Counted from the first letter of the stretch, positions 50,720-60,281 are shown. The stretch is 64,000 nucleotides of DNA from Acidimicrobiales bacterium (GCA_035547835.1 DASZTW010000019.1:124001-188000), one strand, 5' to 3'. Notes: a model not told the origin generated them from the letters alone. A program made the numbers and translations.

Positions 50720-53235
50720 GGGAGTGCTCCTGCGGGTTCGGGTTGGCGCTGGCCGCGGATGCGGACGTACTGGGCGGTCTCGTCCAGCGAGTCGGTGTTG
50801 ACGAACGGCTTGAAGCGTTCGAGGCGGGCCGGGTCAGCCAGTGTCTCGGCCCATTCGCAGGCGTACGAGTCGACGTGGTGGGCCATGGCGGCGTCGAGCT
50901 CGTCGCAGATGCCGAGAGCGTCGTCGATGATCACTCGACGGAGCTGTTCGATCCCGCCGTCGAGTTTCGAGAGCCAGGTGGCGGTTCGTTCGAGCCGGCC
51001 GGCGGTGCGGATGTAGTACATGAGGAAGCGGTCGATCGTGCGGACCAACGTCTCGGTGTCGAGGTCGGTCGCCAGCAAGTCGGCGTGGCGCGGTCGCATG
51101 CCGCCGTTGCCGCCCACGAACAGGTTCCAGCCCCGCTCGGTGGCGATGATCCCGAAGTCCTTGCCTTGGGCCTCGGCGCATTCGCGTGCGCAACCCGACA
51201 CGGCGGACTTGAGCTTGTGCGGCGCCCGCAGTCCCCGGTAGCGGAGCTCGAGCTCGATGGCGAGCTGCGTCGAGTCCTGCACGCCGAACCGGCACCAGGT
51301 CGAGCCGACACACGACTTCACCGTGCGCAGCGCCTTGCCGTACGCGTGGCCCGACTCGAAGCCTGCGTCGACCAGGCGACCCCAGATGGCCGGCAGCTGG
51401 TCGACCCGGGCGCCGAACAAGTCGATCCGCTGGGCGCCGGTGATCTTGGTGTACAAGTCGAACTCACGAGCGATCTCGCCGATCACGATCAGCTGGTCGG
51501 GGGTGATCTCACCGCCGGCCACGCGTGGCACCACGGAGTACGTGCCGTCGCGCTGGATGTTGGCGAGGAATGCGTCGTTGGTGTCCTGCAAGGTGGCCTG
51601 CTCGCCGTCGAGGATGTGGCCGCTGTCGAGTGACGCCAACATCGAGGCGACGGCCGGCTTGCAGATCTCGCAGCCGGTGCCCGTGCCGAACCGCTCGACG
51701 AGCTCCGCGAACGTCCGGATGCCGGTCACGCGCACCACGTCGAACAACTCGGCGCGGGACTGCGCGAAGTGTTCGCAGAGCCGGTCGACCACCACTTCAC
51801 CCCGAGCCCGACGCTCGGCGCCGAGCAGCTCGGTGATGATCGGGACACACGATCCACAGCCGGTTCCAGCGCCCGTGCACGCCTTGATCGCGGGCACGTC
51901 GGTCGCGTCGTTCTCGTGGAACGCCGAGCGAATGTCGCCCGCGGTGACGTTGTGGCACGTGCACACCAGGCTCGAACCGTCGAGGGCGCCGAAATCCGTC
52001 GGCGCCTGGTGGCCCGTCACCAACACCCCCGGATCGTCGGGCGCTGCGAGTGTGCCTCGGGCCATCTGCACCAAGGTGGGGTAGAGGCTGGTGTCGCCGA
52101 CCATCACCGCGCCCACGAGCTCGCCGCCGGCGCCGATCAGCAGCTTGCGGTAGACGCCGGCGATCGGGTCGCGGAAGGAGACTTCCTCGACGTCGTCACG
52201 GGCATCGGCCCGGACTTCGCCGACCGACGCGACGTCGACGCCGAGCAGCTTCAGCTTGGTCGACGGGTCGCCGCCGTCGTACGGCTCGGCGTCGAACCCG
52301 GCCAGCCGGTGGGCCAGCACTTTGGCCATGGCGATGCCGGGGCCGACGAGACCCACGACCTTGCCGGCGTGGCAGGCCACTTCGCCGATCGCGTGCACGC
52401 CCGCTGCCGACGCCGCCATCCAGTCGTCGACCACGACGCCGCCCCGCCCGCCGATGGCCAGACCAGCGTCGCGGGCCAAATCGTCACACGGGCGGATGCC
52501 GGCTGCGCAGATCACGATGTCTGCTGCCAAGGTGTCGCCGTCCGCGAGTCGCAGCCCCGACACCCGGCGACCGTCCGACTCGATGGCCTCCACCATGGCG
52601 GCGGTTCGCACGGCGATGCCGAGGCGGATCACGTCGCGGGCGAGCATGGCCGCGCCGGCCGCGTCGATCTGGGCAGCCATCAGGTGAGGAGCCACTTCGA
52701 CGACTTCGACATCGTCGACGCCGGCGAGTTGCAGCGCGTGCGCCGCCTCGAGGCCGAGCAGGCCGCCGCCGATCACCACGCCGCGCCAGGCTTTGGCTGC
52801 GTCGGCGCGGATCCCCTCGACGTCGGCGAGGGTGCGGTAGACGTGCACCCCGGGGGTGTCGGCACCGGGGATCGGCGGCACGAACGGGCGTGAACCGGTG
52901 GCCAGCACGCACTCGTCGTAAGGGAGGTTGACGCCGCCGCGGGCCCGCAGCACTTTGGCGTCGGCGTCGAGGTGCTCGACCCGCCGCCCGAGCCGCAGCT
53001 CGATGCCGTGGGCGTCGTACCAGTCGGGGCCGGCAAGGGTGAGCGTGGCCTCGGTCTGGTCGTCGAACAAGCCTGACAAGTGGACGCGGTCGTACGCGGG
53101 GCGGCGCTCCTCGCCGAACACCACCACTTCGAAGCGGCGGTGGAGGTCGAGAGCGACGAGCTCTTCGAGGAACCGGTGCCCGACCATCCCATTGCCGACG
53201 ACGACCAGGCGGGGGCGGCGCGGGGGAGAGGCCAT
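50716..53235 (-). CDS. nirB: nitrite reductase [NAD(P)H] large subunit NirB
   Basis: An 839-residue siroheme nitrite reductase. The N-terminal FAD/NAD module has LVVVGNGMVGHRFLEELVAL, GVVIGGGLLGLEAAHALQLA and an NAD/FAD segment AAGVHAIGEVACHAGKVVGL. A BFD-like [2Fe-2S] domain has LVCTCHNVTAGDI and TGCGSCVP; a second short Cys region is TGTGCEICKPAVASML. The siroheme/[4Fe-4S] Cys residues are in CVGSTWCRFGVQDS and SGCARECAEAQGKDFGI. All cofactor motifs are complete. It reduces nitrite to ammonia using NAD(P)H. A weak GlnR-like half-box lies at 53270-53285, upstream of the ATG. Confidence 0.96.
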   Translation of the reverse strand: MASPPRRPRLVVVGNGMVGHRFLEELVALDLHRRFEVVVFGEERRPAYDRVHLSGLFDDQTEATLTLAGPDWYDAHGIELRLGRRVEHLDADAKVLRARGGVNLPYDECVLATGSRPFVPPIPGADTPGVHVYRTLADVEGIRADAAKAWRGVVIGGGLLGLEAAHALQLAGVDDVEVVEVAPHLMAAQIDAAGAAMLARDVIRLGIAVRTAAMVEAIESDGRRVSGLRLADGDTLAADIVICAAGIRPCDDLARDAGLAIGGRGGVVVDDWMAASAAGVHAIGEVACHAGKVVGLVGPGIAMAKVLAHRLAGFDAEPYDGGDPSTKLKLLGVDVASVGEVRADARDDVEEVSFRDPIAGVYRKLLIGAGGELVGAVMVGDTSLYPTLVQMARGTLAAPDDPGVLVTGHQAPTDFGALDGSSLVCTCHNVTAGDIRSAFHENDATDVPAIKACTGAGTGCGSCVPIITELLGAERRARGEVVVDRLCEHFAQSRAELFDVVRVTGIRTFAELVERFGTGTGCEICKPAVASMLASLDSGHILDGEQATLQDTNDAFLANIQRDGTYSVVPRVAGGEITPDQLIVIGEIAREFDLYTKITGAQRIDLFGARVDQLPAIWGRLVDAGFESGHAYGKALRTVKSCVGSTWCRFGVQDSTQLAIELELRYRGLRAPHKLKSAVSGCARECAEAQGKDFGIIATERGWNLFVGGNGGMRPRHADLLATDLDTETLVRTIDRFLMYYIRTAGRLERTATWLSKLDGGIEQLRRVIIDDALGICDELDAAMAHHVDSYACEWAETLADPARLERFKPFVNTDSLDETAQYVRIRGQRQPEPAGALP

Positions 53236-53602
53236 GCGTGCAAGTCAACGCGGCCGCGATTTCGCCCGGGTTGCCGCGATGTGAAGGCCGGTTGTCGACC
53301 ATCGCACACGCTCCTGCGGGCGTTGTGCGGTCGAGGTGGCAGTGGTCACGGCGGCATCGGGGCGAGTGCGCGGACGGCTGGGGCGGGTGGCGCACGGCTG
53401 GAGCCCGCTCACGGCCGGTTGGCGTGAGCGGCGGACCCGACCGGTGACGCACTCGGCTTGCGGGAAGGCGGGGGGCCGGCCGCGGCCGACGGCCGGGTGG
53501 TCCGCGGCCGGGTGGTCCGCGGCCGGGTGGTCTGCGGCCGGGTGGTCTGCGGCCGGGTGGTACCCGACGCTCGTTCGTTGCCGGTGGGTCGTTCGTTGCC
53601 CG
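53236..53602. other. 367-bp gap without a convincing gene
   Basis: This gap between the metallohydrolase gene and nirB contains the nirB promoter region, a 15-bp tandem repeat (53491-53565), and a shorter repeat of the GTTCGTTGCC type near 53573-53600. Open frames here encode only low-complexity His/Pro/Ala repeats and are not supported. Confidence 0.7.
53491..53565 (+). repeat. 15-bp tandem repeat, about five copies
   Basis: GGCCGGGTGGTCCGC twice (53491-53520), GGCCGGGTGGTCTGC twice (53521-53550) and a degenerate fifth unit (53551-53565), head to tail, 38 bp past the end of the metallohydrolase gene. Confidence 0.9.
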
Positions 53603-54148
53603 TCAGGCGCCCCGCTCGGCCAGGTTGTGGAGCTCGGCGATGCCGTGTGGCATGCCGTGTGGTGTCGGCGGCTGCCACGGCGGCGGATCCGACGGAGCTG
53701 CCGTTGCCGAGAGACCGTGGAGGTCATAGGCCCGCGCCAACATCGCGGCACCGACGGGGCCGAGCACCCGGCTTGCGACAGCGAGGTGCGCCCCTCGGAA
53801 CAGCGAGCCGTGCCCTGGCGCGGTCGGATCGGTCCGGTGGGCCAACACGTGGGCGTGCTCGTGGCTGAGGGTGACCCACGTGCCGTGGCCGGGTGCGACC
53901 CGGATGGAGTGCTGGTCGGCAACCGACACCGAGCTCGACACCGCCGCATCGCGCCGGGCCTTCACGACCACCGGTCGGCAGCCTCCGGTGGCCGCCACCC
54001 ACCACGGATCGTCGGCGATCCGTTCGGCGGCGGCTTGTACCGCGAGCCACCCCATCGGCTCCTCGTAGCGAGAGTGGGCGAACGCGGTGGACTCGGCGCG
54101 GTACACCCGCGCCCGCTCGCGGTCGACAGCGCGCCGGGTCTCAGGCAC
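53603..54148 (-). CDS. TIGR04338-type putative metallohydrolase
   Basis: A 181-residue protein with the zinc protease-like motif SHEHAHVLAHRTD: His-Glu-x-x-His with a further His. Upstream is RVYRAESTAFAHSRYEEPMG, downstream GHGSLFRGAHLAVASRVLGP. This fits the TIGR04338 family of putative metallohydrolases, which occurs next to DUF2786 proteins in actinobacteria. No substrate is known. The GTG at 54148 overlaps the DUF2786 gene by 8 nt. The last 25 residues are Pro-rich and probably disordered. Confidence 0.8.
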   Translation of the reverse strand: MPETRRAVDRERARVYRAESTAFAHSRYEEPMGWLAVQAAAERIADDPWWVAATGGCRPVVVKARRDAAVSSSVSVADQHSIRVAPGHGTWVTLSHEHAHVLAHRTDPTAPGHGSLFRGAHLAVASRVLGPVGAAMLARAYDLHGLSATAAPSDPPPWQPPTPHGMPHGIAELHNLAERGA

Positions 54149-55037
54149 CTGCCGCGCCGATCTGCCCGCGTGGCCGTCCGCCGATCGAGTCGTTCAGTGG
54201 CGCCCGGTCGGCCGCGGAGCGCCCGGCACCGGCCGCGTGGGCCGAGTGCTGGACGGGCGACGGTTGACGGGCCTTGCGCAGCCTGCCGTAGCGGCTCGAG
54301 ATCCAGTCGTCGGCTGCGTCGGTGCGGTCGCGGATCGCCAGCGCGACCGTGGCGACCGGTGTGGACTGGGCCTCTGCCGCGTCGCGCTGCGCCCGGTCCG
54401 AGAGCTCGCGGAGACGGGCGTCGATCCGGTTGAGGTACGAGGCCAGGAACGAGCGACGCCAACGGATGGTGGCGCCGCCGGAGCCGGTCCTCGGGGAGTC
54501 GGCCATCATCGCCCGGGCCGAGTGGATGGCGAGGGCGCCGTACAACGAGACCGCGCGATCCACATCGGCGCGGTGGCCGACGACCGTGGCGACGGTGCCG
54601 TTCCACGCCGCAGCGGTGAGCGTGCGGCAGCAGTGATGCTCGCTCACGCAGGCCAGCAGTGCGACGCGGAGGCGGACGTAGTGCCCGGTGCCGACCTCGA
54701 TGGACTTCTCGATGACCGGGTCGGCCGCGGTGGTGCCCTTGCGGGCACGGGCGAGCAGCACGTCGTCGATCTGCCACCGGGCCATCAGGTCGGCGGCCCG
54801 GGCGAGGAACGTCTCGGCTTCGGCCGGGTGGTTGGTGGCCTCGGCCTGGGCGAGCAGCTTGACGATCTTCGAAGCGCGTGCGTCGGTGGTCGACGCGCCG
54901 TGGCGCGACGTTCGCTCGCTGGACGGATCGGTCGAAGGTCGGCCCGCGGCTGGGTCGATGGGCGCTTCAGCGGCTGGTCGGTCGTCGGCCAGGTGGTCGT
55001 GTGCTCGGTGGTCGCCGGGCGGGTCGGTGGCGCTCAC
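54141..55037 (-). CDS. DUF2786-domain protein
   Basis: A 298-residue protein. After a His/Asp/Pro-rich N-terminus comes the DUF2786 signature: ASKIVKLLAQAEATNHPAEA then ETFLARAADLMARWQIDD. A second conserved part has RLRVALLACVSEHHCCRTLT, TVATVVGHRADVDRAVSLYG, WRRSFLASYLNRIDARL and VALAIRDRTDAADDWISS. Function unknown; in phage and plasmid relatives the domain is also uncharacterised. GTG 55037 with GGAG 10 nt upstream is chosen. Paired with the TIGR04338 gene by an 8-nt overlap. Confidence 0.82.
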   Translation of the reverse strand: MSATDPPGDHRAHDHLADDRPAAEAPIDPAAGRPSTDPSSERTSRHGASTTDARASKIVKLLAQAEATNHPAEAETFLARAADLMARWQIDDVLLARARKGTTAADPVIEKSIEVGTGHYVRLRVALLACVSEHHCCRTLTAAAWNGTVATVVGHRADVDRAVSLYGALAIHSARAMMADSPRTGSGGATIRWRRSFLASYLNRIDARLRELSDRAQRDAAEAQSTPVATVALAIRDRTDAADDWISSRYGRLRKARQPSPVQHSAHAAGAGRSAADRAPLNDSIGGRPRGQIGAAGA

Positions 55038-55187
55038 GTGGTTGTCTCCTCTCGGGCGTTGGGCGGCTCGGGGAGCACCAGCCCGGTGGCGGTCCGCCAC
55101 GGGTGATCGGTCACCCGCCGATTATGGACCCCCCCTGCGACAGCCCACGCCCCGACCTCACGGACCGGGCATGGGTCCCACCCCTGC

Positions 55188-55346
55188 GATGGGGTTGGGG
55201 CATCCCCCCCGCTGTTGTGAGCACCTGGCGACCTCCACGGTGGCCAAGTGCTCACAGCACGATGGGGTTGGGGCGTCCCACCCGCTGTTGTGAGCACCTG
55301 GCGACCTCCACGGTGGCCAAGTGCTCACAGCACGATGGGGTTGGGG
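55188..55346 (+). repeat. tandem 73-bp palindromic repeats
   Basis: Two 73-bp units (55188-55260 and 55261-55333) and a partial third (to 55346). Each starts GATGGGGTTGGGG and holds a hairpin with an 18-bp stem, two mismatches and a 5-nt loop: left arm TGTGAGCACCTGGCGACC, right arm GGTGGCCAAGTGCTCACA. Units differ at only a few bases near CATCCCCCCC/CGTCCCACCC. The rest of the 387-bp gap 55038-55424 has no gene. Confidence 0.92.
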
Positions 55347-55424
55347 TGGGCGCGAGTGCGTGCTGGTCGGGGGGTCGGTCTGGCATGGTGGAGGTCGACT
55401 CCGCCCGGGAAGGAGGCCGTCAAC

Positions 55425-55799
55425 GTGGGTACCAACAAGGTGCAGGTGCGTCGGGTGTACGACGAGCCGTTGCCCACCGACGGCAGCCGGGTGCTGGTCG
55501 ACCGGGTGTGGCCCCGCGGGCTTCGCAAGGACGCCGCGGCGCTCGACGAATGGTGCAAGGACGCGGCGCCATCCACCGAGCTGCGCAAGTGGTACCGCCA
55601 CGACCCCGACCGCTTCGACGAGTTCCGGGCCCGGTACACCCACGAGCTGCGCGACGCGGTGCGGGCGGCCGCGTTCGACCACCTTCGATCGCTCGCAGCA
55701 GACCGACCCCTCACCCTCCTGACCGCGTCGAAGGCGGCCGACATCAGCCAAGCGCAGGTCCTGGCCGACCTTCTGACACGGCCCGATGGAAGTGAGTGA
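55425..55799 (+). CDS. DUF488-family protein
   Basis: A 124-residue DUF488 protein: [60 protein letters not shown] and [20 protein letters not shown]. Members are small, often near sugar or redox genes, and have no established activity. GTG 55425 has a perfect AGGAGG at 55411-55416, 8 nt upstream. Its 3' end lies in a 53-bp tandem duplication that also covers the start of the next gene. Confidence 0.85.
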   Translation: MGTNKVQVRRVYDEPLPTDGSRVLVDRVWPRGLRKDAAALDEWCKDAAPSTELRKWYRHDPDRFDEFRARYTHELRDAVRAAAFDHLRSLAADRPLTLLTASKAADISQAQVLADLLTRPDGSE

Positions 55800-55866
55800 G
55801 CGTGGCGCTCGGTCTGGCCGACCTTCTGACGCAGCCCAACGGAAGGGAGTGAACATGGCTCTCGGT
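55761..55866 (+). repeat. 53-bp tandem duplication across a stop/RBS/start junction
   Basis: Copy 1 (55761-55813) and copy 2 (55814-55866) both carry CTGGCCGACCTTCTGAC, GGAAG.GAGTGA and TGGC.CTCGGT. Copy 1 holds the end of the DUF488 gene and a fossil GTG start at 55802; copy 2 holds the ribosome-binding site and real ATG of the phosphoglucomutase-like gene. Confidence 0.85.
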
Positions 55867-56598
55867 CTGCCCGACCACGTCCGCGCCTGCCTGTTCGACC
55901 TCGACGGCGTGCTCACTCAGACCGCCAAGGTCCACGCAGCCGCGTGGAAGCAGATGTTCGACGAGTACCTGCGGCGACGGGCGGAGCAGCGCCACGAACC
56001 GTTCGTGCCGTTCGACGTCCACGACGACTACGACGCGTACGTCGACGGCAAGCCCCGTGCCGACGGCACCCGCTCGTTTCTCGCGTCGCGTGGCATCCAC
56101 CTCGCCGAGGGCCACGCCGACGACGCGCCCTCGGCCGACACGGTCAACGGTCTCGGCAATCGCAAGAACGAGTTGGTCCTGGCCATGATCCGCAAGGACG
56201 GAGTCGAGCCGTACGCCGGGTCCGTGCGCTACCTGAAAGCGGTCCGCGAGGCCGGCTTGCCAACGGCGGTGGTGTCGTCGAGCGCGAACTGCAAGGACGT
56301 GCTGGTCGCCGCCGGCATCGAGCAGTACCTCGACGTGCGGATCGACGGGATCACGGCCCGTGAGCAGCGCTTGGCGGGCAAACCGGCGCCCGACACGTTC
56401 CTGGCGGGCGCCAAGGCCCTCGGCGTCGAAGCCGCCGCGGCCGTGGTCTATGAGGACGCGCTGGCCGGTGTGGCCGCCGGGCGCGCCGGCAAGTTCGGGT
56501 TCGTGGTGGGCGTCGACCGGGCGAACCAGGCCGCCGAGCTGCGCGAGCACGGCGCCGACCGGGTGGTCGAAGACCTGGCGGAGCTGCTCGCACGATGA
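55855..56598 (+). CDS. HAD hydrolase, beta-phosphoglucomutase family
   Basis: A 247-residue HAD-superfamily enzyme. Motif I is [12 protein letters not shown] (Asp15, Asp17), motif II is [14 protein letters not shown], motif III Lys is in [13 protein letters not shown] and motif IV is [17 protein letters not shown]. The helical cap includes [20 protein letters not shown]. Its neighbour is a GH65 phosphorylase, overlapped by 4 nt. Beta-phosphoglucomutase would turn the beta-glucose 1-phosphate released by that enzyme into glucose 6-phosphate. GGAAGGGAG precedes the ATG. Confidence 0.9.
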   Translation: MALGLPDHVRACLFDLDGVLTQTAKVHAAAWKQMFDEYLRRRAEQRHEPFVPFDVHDDYDAYVDGKPRADGTRSFLASRGIHLAEGHADDAPSADTVNGLGNRKNELVLAMIRKDGVEPYAGSVRYLKAVREAGLPTAVVSSSANCKDVLVAAGIEQYLDVRIDGITAREQRLAGKPAPDTFLAGAKALGVEAAAAVVYEDALAGVAAGRAGKFGFVVGVDRANQAAELREHGADRVVEDLAELLAR

Positions 56599-58946
56599 TC
56601 GAGCAACCGGCCTTCACCGTCGAGCCGTGGGGTGTGCGCGAGATCGGCATCGACCTCGACCGGATCGCCCAGATGGAATCCGTCTTTGCCCTGTCCAACG
56701 GACACATCGGTTGGCGCGGCAACCTCGACGAGGGCGAGCCGCACGGTCTGCCGGGCTCGTACCTGAGCGGGGTGTACGAGGTGCGCCCGCTGCCGTATGC
56801 GGAGGCCGGCTACGGCTACCCCGAGTCCGGCCAGACGGTCGTCAACGTCACGAACGGCAAGATCATCCGGCTGCTGGTCGACGACGAGCCGTTCGACGTC
56901 CGGTACGGCCAGGTCGCCAGCCACGACGTCGAGCTCGACTTTCGGGCCGGCGTCGTGCGCCGCACCGTCGACTGGATCTCGCCGGCCGGTCAGCAAGTGC
57001 GGATCTCCTCGACGCGAATGGTGTCGTTCGTGCAGCGGGCCATCGCCGCGGTGCGCTACGAGGTCGAAGCGGTGGGCGCGCCGGCCCGCGTCGTGGTCCA
57101 GTCCGAACTGGTCGCCAACGAACAGCTTCCCGCCGCCGGCGGCGACCCCCGCGTGGCTGCCGCCATCACGACGCCGTGGCAAGCAGAAGCCCATTCCAGC
57201 AACGGCACGCGGGTGAACCTGGTGCATGCCACCAAGCGCAGCGGGCTTCGTATGGCCGCTGCGATGGACCATGTGATCGAAGGTCCCGGGCCCAAGATCA
57301 CCTCGGAGGCGTCCGACGACCTCGGGCGGGTCGCGGTGACCGCGGAGCTCGCAGCGGGTGAGCGGCTCACGGTCGTCAAGTTCGTGGCGTACGGCTGGTC
57401 GGCCGAGCGTTCGGTGCCGGCGGTGCGCGATCAGGTCGACGCGGCGCTGACGCTGGCGGTGCACACCGGCTGGGATCGGCTGGCCGCCGACCAGCGCTCC
57501 TACCTCGACGACTTCTGGAGCCACGGCGACGTGGATCTCGAGGGCGACACCGAGATCCAGCAGGCCGTCCGTTTCGCTCTGTTCCACGTGCTGCAGGCGG
57601 GTGCCCGGGCAGAGGGTCGAGCGATCGCGGCGAAGGGGCTGACCGGCCCGGGCTACGACGGCCACGCGTTCTGGGACTCCGAGACGTACGTGCTGCCGAT
57701 GCTCACGTACACCTCGCCCAGCGCAGCGAAGTTCGCGCTGGCGTGGCGCCACTCCACGCTGCCCGCGGCGCGCGAGCGCGCCCGTCAGCTCGGCCTGCGT
57801 GGCGCAGCATTCCCGTGGCGCACCATCGGGGGGGAGGAGTGCTCGGGGTACTGGCCGGCGGGGACGGCGGCGTTTCACATCGGCGCCGACATCGCCGATG
57901 CCGTGGTCCGCTACGTGTGCACCACCGGCGATCGCGAGTTCGAGGCCACGGTCGGCCTCGAACTGCTGGTGGAGACGGCACGTCTGTGGCGATCGCTCGG
58001 CCACCACGACGCGCACGGCGCGTTCCGGATCGACGGGGTCACCGGTCCCGACGAGTACAGCGCGGTCGCCGACAACAACGTGTTCACGAACCTGATGGCG
58101 CGCCAGAACCTGCAGGCGGCGGCTGCCGCCGCCGAGCGCCACGTCGATCCGGCGCGCCGCCTCGGCGTCGACGACGAGGAGATGGCGAGCTGGCGCGACG
58201 CGGCCGACAAGATGACCGTGCCGTACGACGCGGACCTCGGCGTGCATCCCCAAGCGGAGGGTTTCACCGCGCACGAGACATGGGACTTCGAGCACACGCC
58301 CGCGGCCAAGTACCCGCTGCTGTTGCACTTCCCGTACTTCGACTTGTACCGCAAGCAAGTGGTGAAGCAGGCCGACCTCGTGCTGGCGATGCAGTTGTTC
58401 CCTGACGAGTTCACCGCCGAGGAGAAAGCTCGCAACTTCGGCTACTACGAGCGGATCACCGTGCGCGACTCGTCGCTGTCCGCGTGTTGCCAAGCCGTGA
58501 TCGCGGCCGAGGTCGGCCACCTCGACCTGGCGTACGACTACCTGGGCGAGGCGGCGTTGATGGACCTCGACGACTTGGAGCACAACACCCGCGACGGCTT
58601 GCACATCGCGTCGCTGGCGGGCGTGTGGATGGTGCTCGTGGCCGGCTTTGGTGGTCTCCGGCGCCGCGGCGACCACCTGTGCTTCGCGCCCCGCCTCCCG
58701 GAGGCGTTGAGCAGCCTGCGCTTCGCGCTCACGGTCGGCAAGGCGTGCCTGCACGTGCGCTTGACCCCGCAGGAAGCGGAGTACTCGATGGAGGGCGAGT
58801 CGATCACGGTCTGGCACGAAGGCGAACAGATCGAGGTGCCGGCGGACGGCTCGGTGCGACGCCCGATGGCGTCGTTGCCGGCGTTGCCCCGCCCCACGCA
58901 GCCGCACGGGCGGGCCCCGCGCCAGCGACGGCCGCCGCGCAACTGA
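56595..58946 (+). CDS. glycoside hydrolase family 65 (disaccharide phosphorylase)
   Basis: A 783-residue GH65 protein. The N-terminal beta-sandwich has [20 protein letters not shown] and [20 protein letters not shown]. The (alpha/alpha)6 barrel includes [40 protein letters not shown] and the catalytic acid Glu487 in [18 protein letters not shown]; the phosphate site segment is [20 protein letters not shown]. Family members phosphorylyse maltose, trehalose, kojibiose or nigerose. The choice among these is open. Pairing with the phosphoglucomutase-like gene supports the phosphorylase reading over hydrolase. Confidence 0.92.
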   Translation: MIEQPAFTVEPWGVREIGIDLDRIAQMESVFALSNGHIGWRGNLDEGEPHGLPGSYLSGVYEVRPLPYAEAGYGYPESGQTVVNVTNGKIIRLLVDDEPFDVRYGQVASHDVELDFRAGVVRRTVDWISPAGQQVRISSTRMVSFVQRAIAAVRYEVEAVGAPARVVVQSELVANEQLPAAGGDPRVAAAITTPWQAEAHSSNGTRVNLVHATKRSGLRMAAAMDHVIEGPGPKITSEASDDLGRVAVTAELAAGERLTVVKFVAYGWSAERSVPAVRDQVDAALTLAVHTGWDRLAADQRSYLDDFWSHGDVDLEGDTEIQQAVRFALFHVLQAGARAEGRAIAAKGLTGPGYDGHAFWDSETYVLPMLTYTSPSAAKFALAWRHSTLPAARERARQLGLRGAAFPWRTIGGEECSGYWPAGTAAFHIGADIADAVVRYVCTTGDREFEATVGLELLVETARLWRSLGHHDAHGAFRIDGVTGPDEYSAVADNNVFTNLMARQNLQAAAAAAERHVDPARRLGVDDEEMASWRDAADKMTVPYDADLGVHPQAEGFTAHETWDFEHTPAAKYPLLLHFPYFDLYRKQVVKQADLVLAMQLFPDEFTAEEKARNFGYYERITVRDSSLSACCQAVIAAEVGHLDLAYDYLGEAALMDLDDLEHNTRDGLHIASLAGVWMVLVAGFGGLRRRGDHLCFAPRLPEALSSLRFALTVGKACLHVRLTPQEAEYSMEGESITVWHEGEQIEVPADGSVRRPMASLPALPRPTQPHGRAPRQRRPPRN

Positions 58947-59030
58947 GACTCGCCGGGCGACCGAGCTCCGCCGACCCGCGGGCGCCCCGAGCTTGGGGCG
59001 ACTGCACGACCCGTGGCCGGCGGCCGCGCC

Positions 59031-59969
59031 TCAGGTGCCGTTGAGCGCGGCGACGATCGGCGCGGCGGTCTCCGCCGCGGCCTCGCCTTGCACCACCCAG
59101 TACGAGGTTCCCCAGCGGTCGCGCCAACGCTGGAGGTCGGCCACGATCTCTTCTTGTGAGCCGATCCAGAAGTACGGCGTCTCGAAGTCGTCACCTGCGG
59201 CGATCCCGAACGACGATGCCATGGCGTCCATGGTCGCCTTGCGGTCGTCGGTGATGATCACGCCGAACACGAGGATCTGCAGCTCCAGGTCGTCGAAGCG
59301 GTCACCCGCGCCACGCCGCACGTGTTCGAGCTTGGCATCGACTTTGGATGCCACCGCGTCGGACGCGGTCTCCGCGTCGATCTTGCCGGTGCGGAGGTTG
59401 GGGTTGATGCCGACGATGCTGGCCTCACGCCCCGCGATCTCGAGCACCCGCGGTCCGCCACCACCGATGAGCAACGGGAGCGGCTGCTGGACCGGCTTGG
59501 GCTGCCCGTCGAGGCCGCTGACCTGGTAGTGCTCGCCCTGGAACTCGACGAGCCCGTCACCGAAGTGGGCTTTGAGCACTGCGATGGCCTCGACCATCCG
59601 GTCGACGCGCACACCGGCTGGATCCTTCGGGATGCCGGACTGGTCGTAGTCGGTGGTCATCCAGCCGGCACCGATGCCGAGCTCGAGGCGCCCACCCGAC
59701 AGCACATCGATGCTGGCCGCTTCCTTGGCCATCACCACGGGATGGCGGTAGTCGTTGTCGAGCACCAGCGACCCGACGCGCAAGTTGGTGGTGGCGGCCG
59801 CGGCGGCCGTGAGCGCGGCAATCGGCCCGAGCTGATCGCCGAAATGGTCAGGCACGTACAGGCTCGAGTAGCCCAGCTGTTCGACGCGCTGCGCCAGCGC
59901 GGTCCACGCCGCGCCGTCGGGTGCGCTGGAGACCTGGACGCCGAACCGGAACCGTCGTGGGTGAGGCAT
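59031..59969 (-). CDS. LLM-class F420-dependent oxidoreductase (TIGR03621-like)
   Basis: A 312-residue luciferase-like protein: RFRFGVQVSSAPDGAAWTAL, RVEQLGYSSLYVPDHFGDQL, NLRVGSLVLDNDYRHPVVMA, GGRLELGIGAGWMTTDYDQS and QPLPLLIGGGGPRVLEIAGR. Likely binds F420; substrate unknown. On the minus strand TAGATT (59981-59976) lies 6 nt before the ATG, so it is probably leaderless. It is convergent with the GH65 gene and not part of that operon. Confidence 0.88.
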   Translation of the reverse strand: MPHPRRFRFGVQVSSAPDGAAWTALAQRVEQLGYSSLYVPDHFGDQLGPIAALTAAAAATTNLRVGSLVLDNDYRHPVVMAKEAASIDVLSGGRLELGIGAGWMTTDYDQSGIPKDPAGVRVDRMVEAIAVLKAHFGDGLVEFQGEHYQVSGLDGQPKPVQQPLPLLIGGGGPRVLEIAGREASIVGINPNLRTGKIDAETASDAVASKVDAKLEHVRRGAGDRFDDLELQILVFGVIITDDRKATMDAMASSFGIAAGDDFETPYFWIGSQEEIVADLQRWRDRWGTSYWVVQGEAAAETAAPIVAALNGT

Positions 59970-59980
59970 CGGGTCAATCT

Positions 59981-60166
59981 AGTGGTGTGTCTGGTGGGTG
60001 AGGAGGTGGTCATGGCGAGTCGTTCGGTGCCGCTGGCCAGGACGCACGACGAAGGCGCAGCCGTAGCTGCGGTGAGGAGGGGGACGCCGCCCGGCGGTGC
60101 CGAGGGCCGCCAGGACCGCATCGCCATCCGCACGACCCACCACCAGTGGTGTCTCTGGTGGGTGAG
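59981..60166 (+). repeat. pair of 22-bp direct repeats in an intergenic region
   Basis: AGTGGTGTGTCTGGTGGGTG (59981-60000) continuing AG, and the same 22-mer with one change at 60145-60166, 164 bp apart. They lie in the 324-bp gap 59970-60293, which otherwise contains only a doubtful small gene. Confidence 0.75.
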
Positions 60167-60281
60167 CGGGCGCCATCGCCGGCGATGGCAGGGACGGGAT
60201 CGGGCGGCGTGGGGCGTTCCACGCTCGCCGGCGCAGCTCCGCCCGGAGGGCTGCCGCGGACCGACGCGGGGCCACCGCTAA
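60012..60281 (+). CDS. possible small gene (doubtful)
   Basis: An 89-codon frame starting MASRSVPLARTHDEGAAVAA behind a strong GAGGAGG at 59999-60005. I recognise no family; composition is very rich in Arg, Gly and Trp, and third positions are less G/C biased than in clear genes nearby. It contains one of the 22-bp repeats. It may be only an untranslated region before the penicillin-binding protein gene. Confidence 0.2.
   Translation: MASRSVPLARTHDEGAAVAAVRRGTPPGGAEGRQDRIAIRTTHHQWCLWWVSGRHRRRWQGRDRAAWGVPRSPAQLRPEGCRGPTRGHR

Noticed and set aside
53270-53285. GlnR box in front of nirB
   Set aside because: Only one pair of half-sites (TTCAC and GCAAC on the minus strand, 6 nt apart) fits, each with one mismatch; too weak to call alone.
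53491-53565. CRISPR array
   Set aside because: The 15-bp units are directly adjacent with no unique spacers, and no cas gene is near.
53336-54433. Plus-strand 365-codon frame opposite the metallohydrolase gene
   Set aside because: It runs through the tandem repeat and is antisense to a gene with an HExxH motif.
56448-58907. An 819-codon antisense frame over the GH65 gene, and a 1108-codon one at 59979-63305
   Set aside because: Both mirror clear genes on the other strand and show no domain; they are GC-driven shadows.
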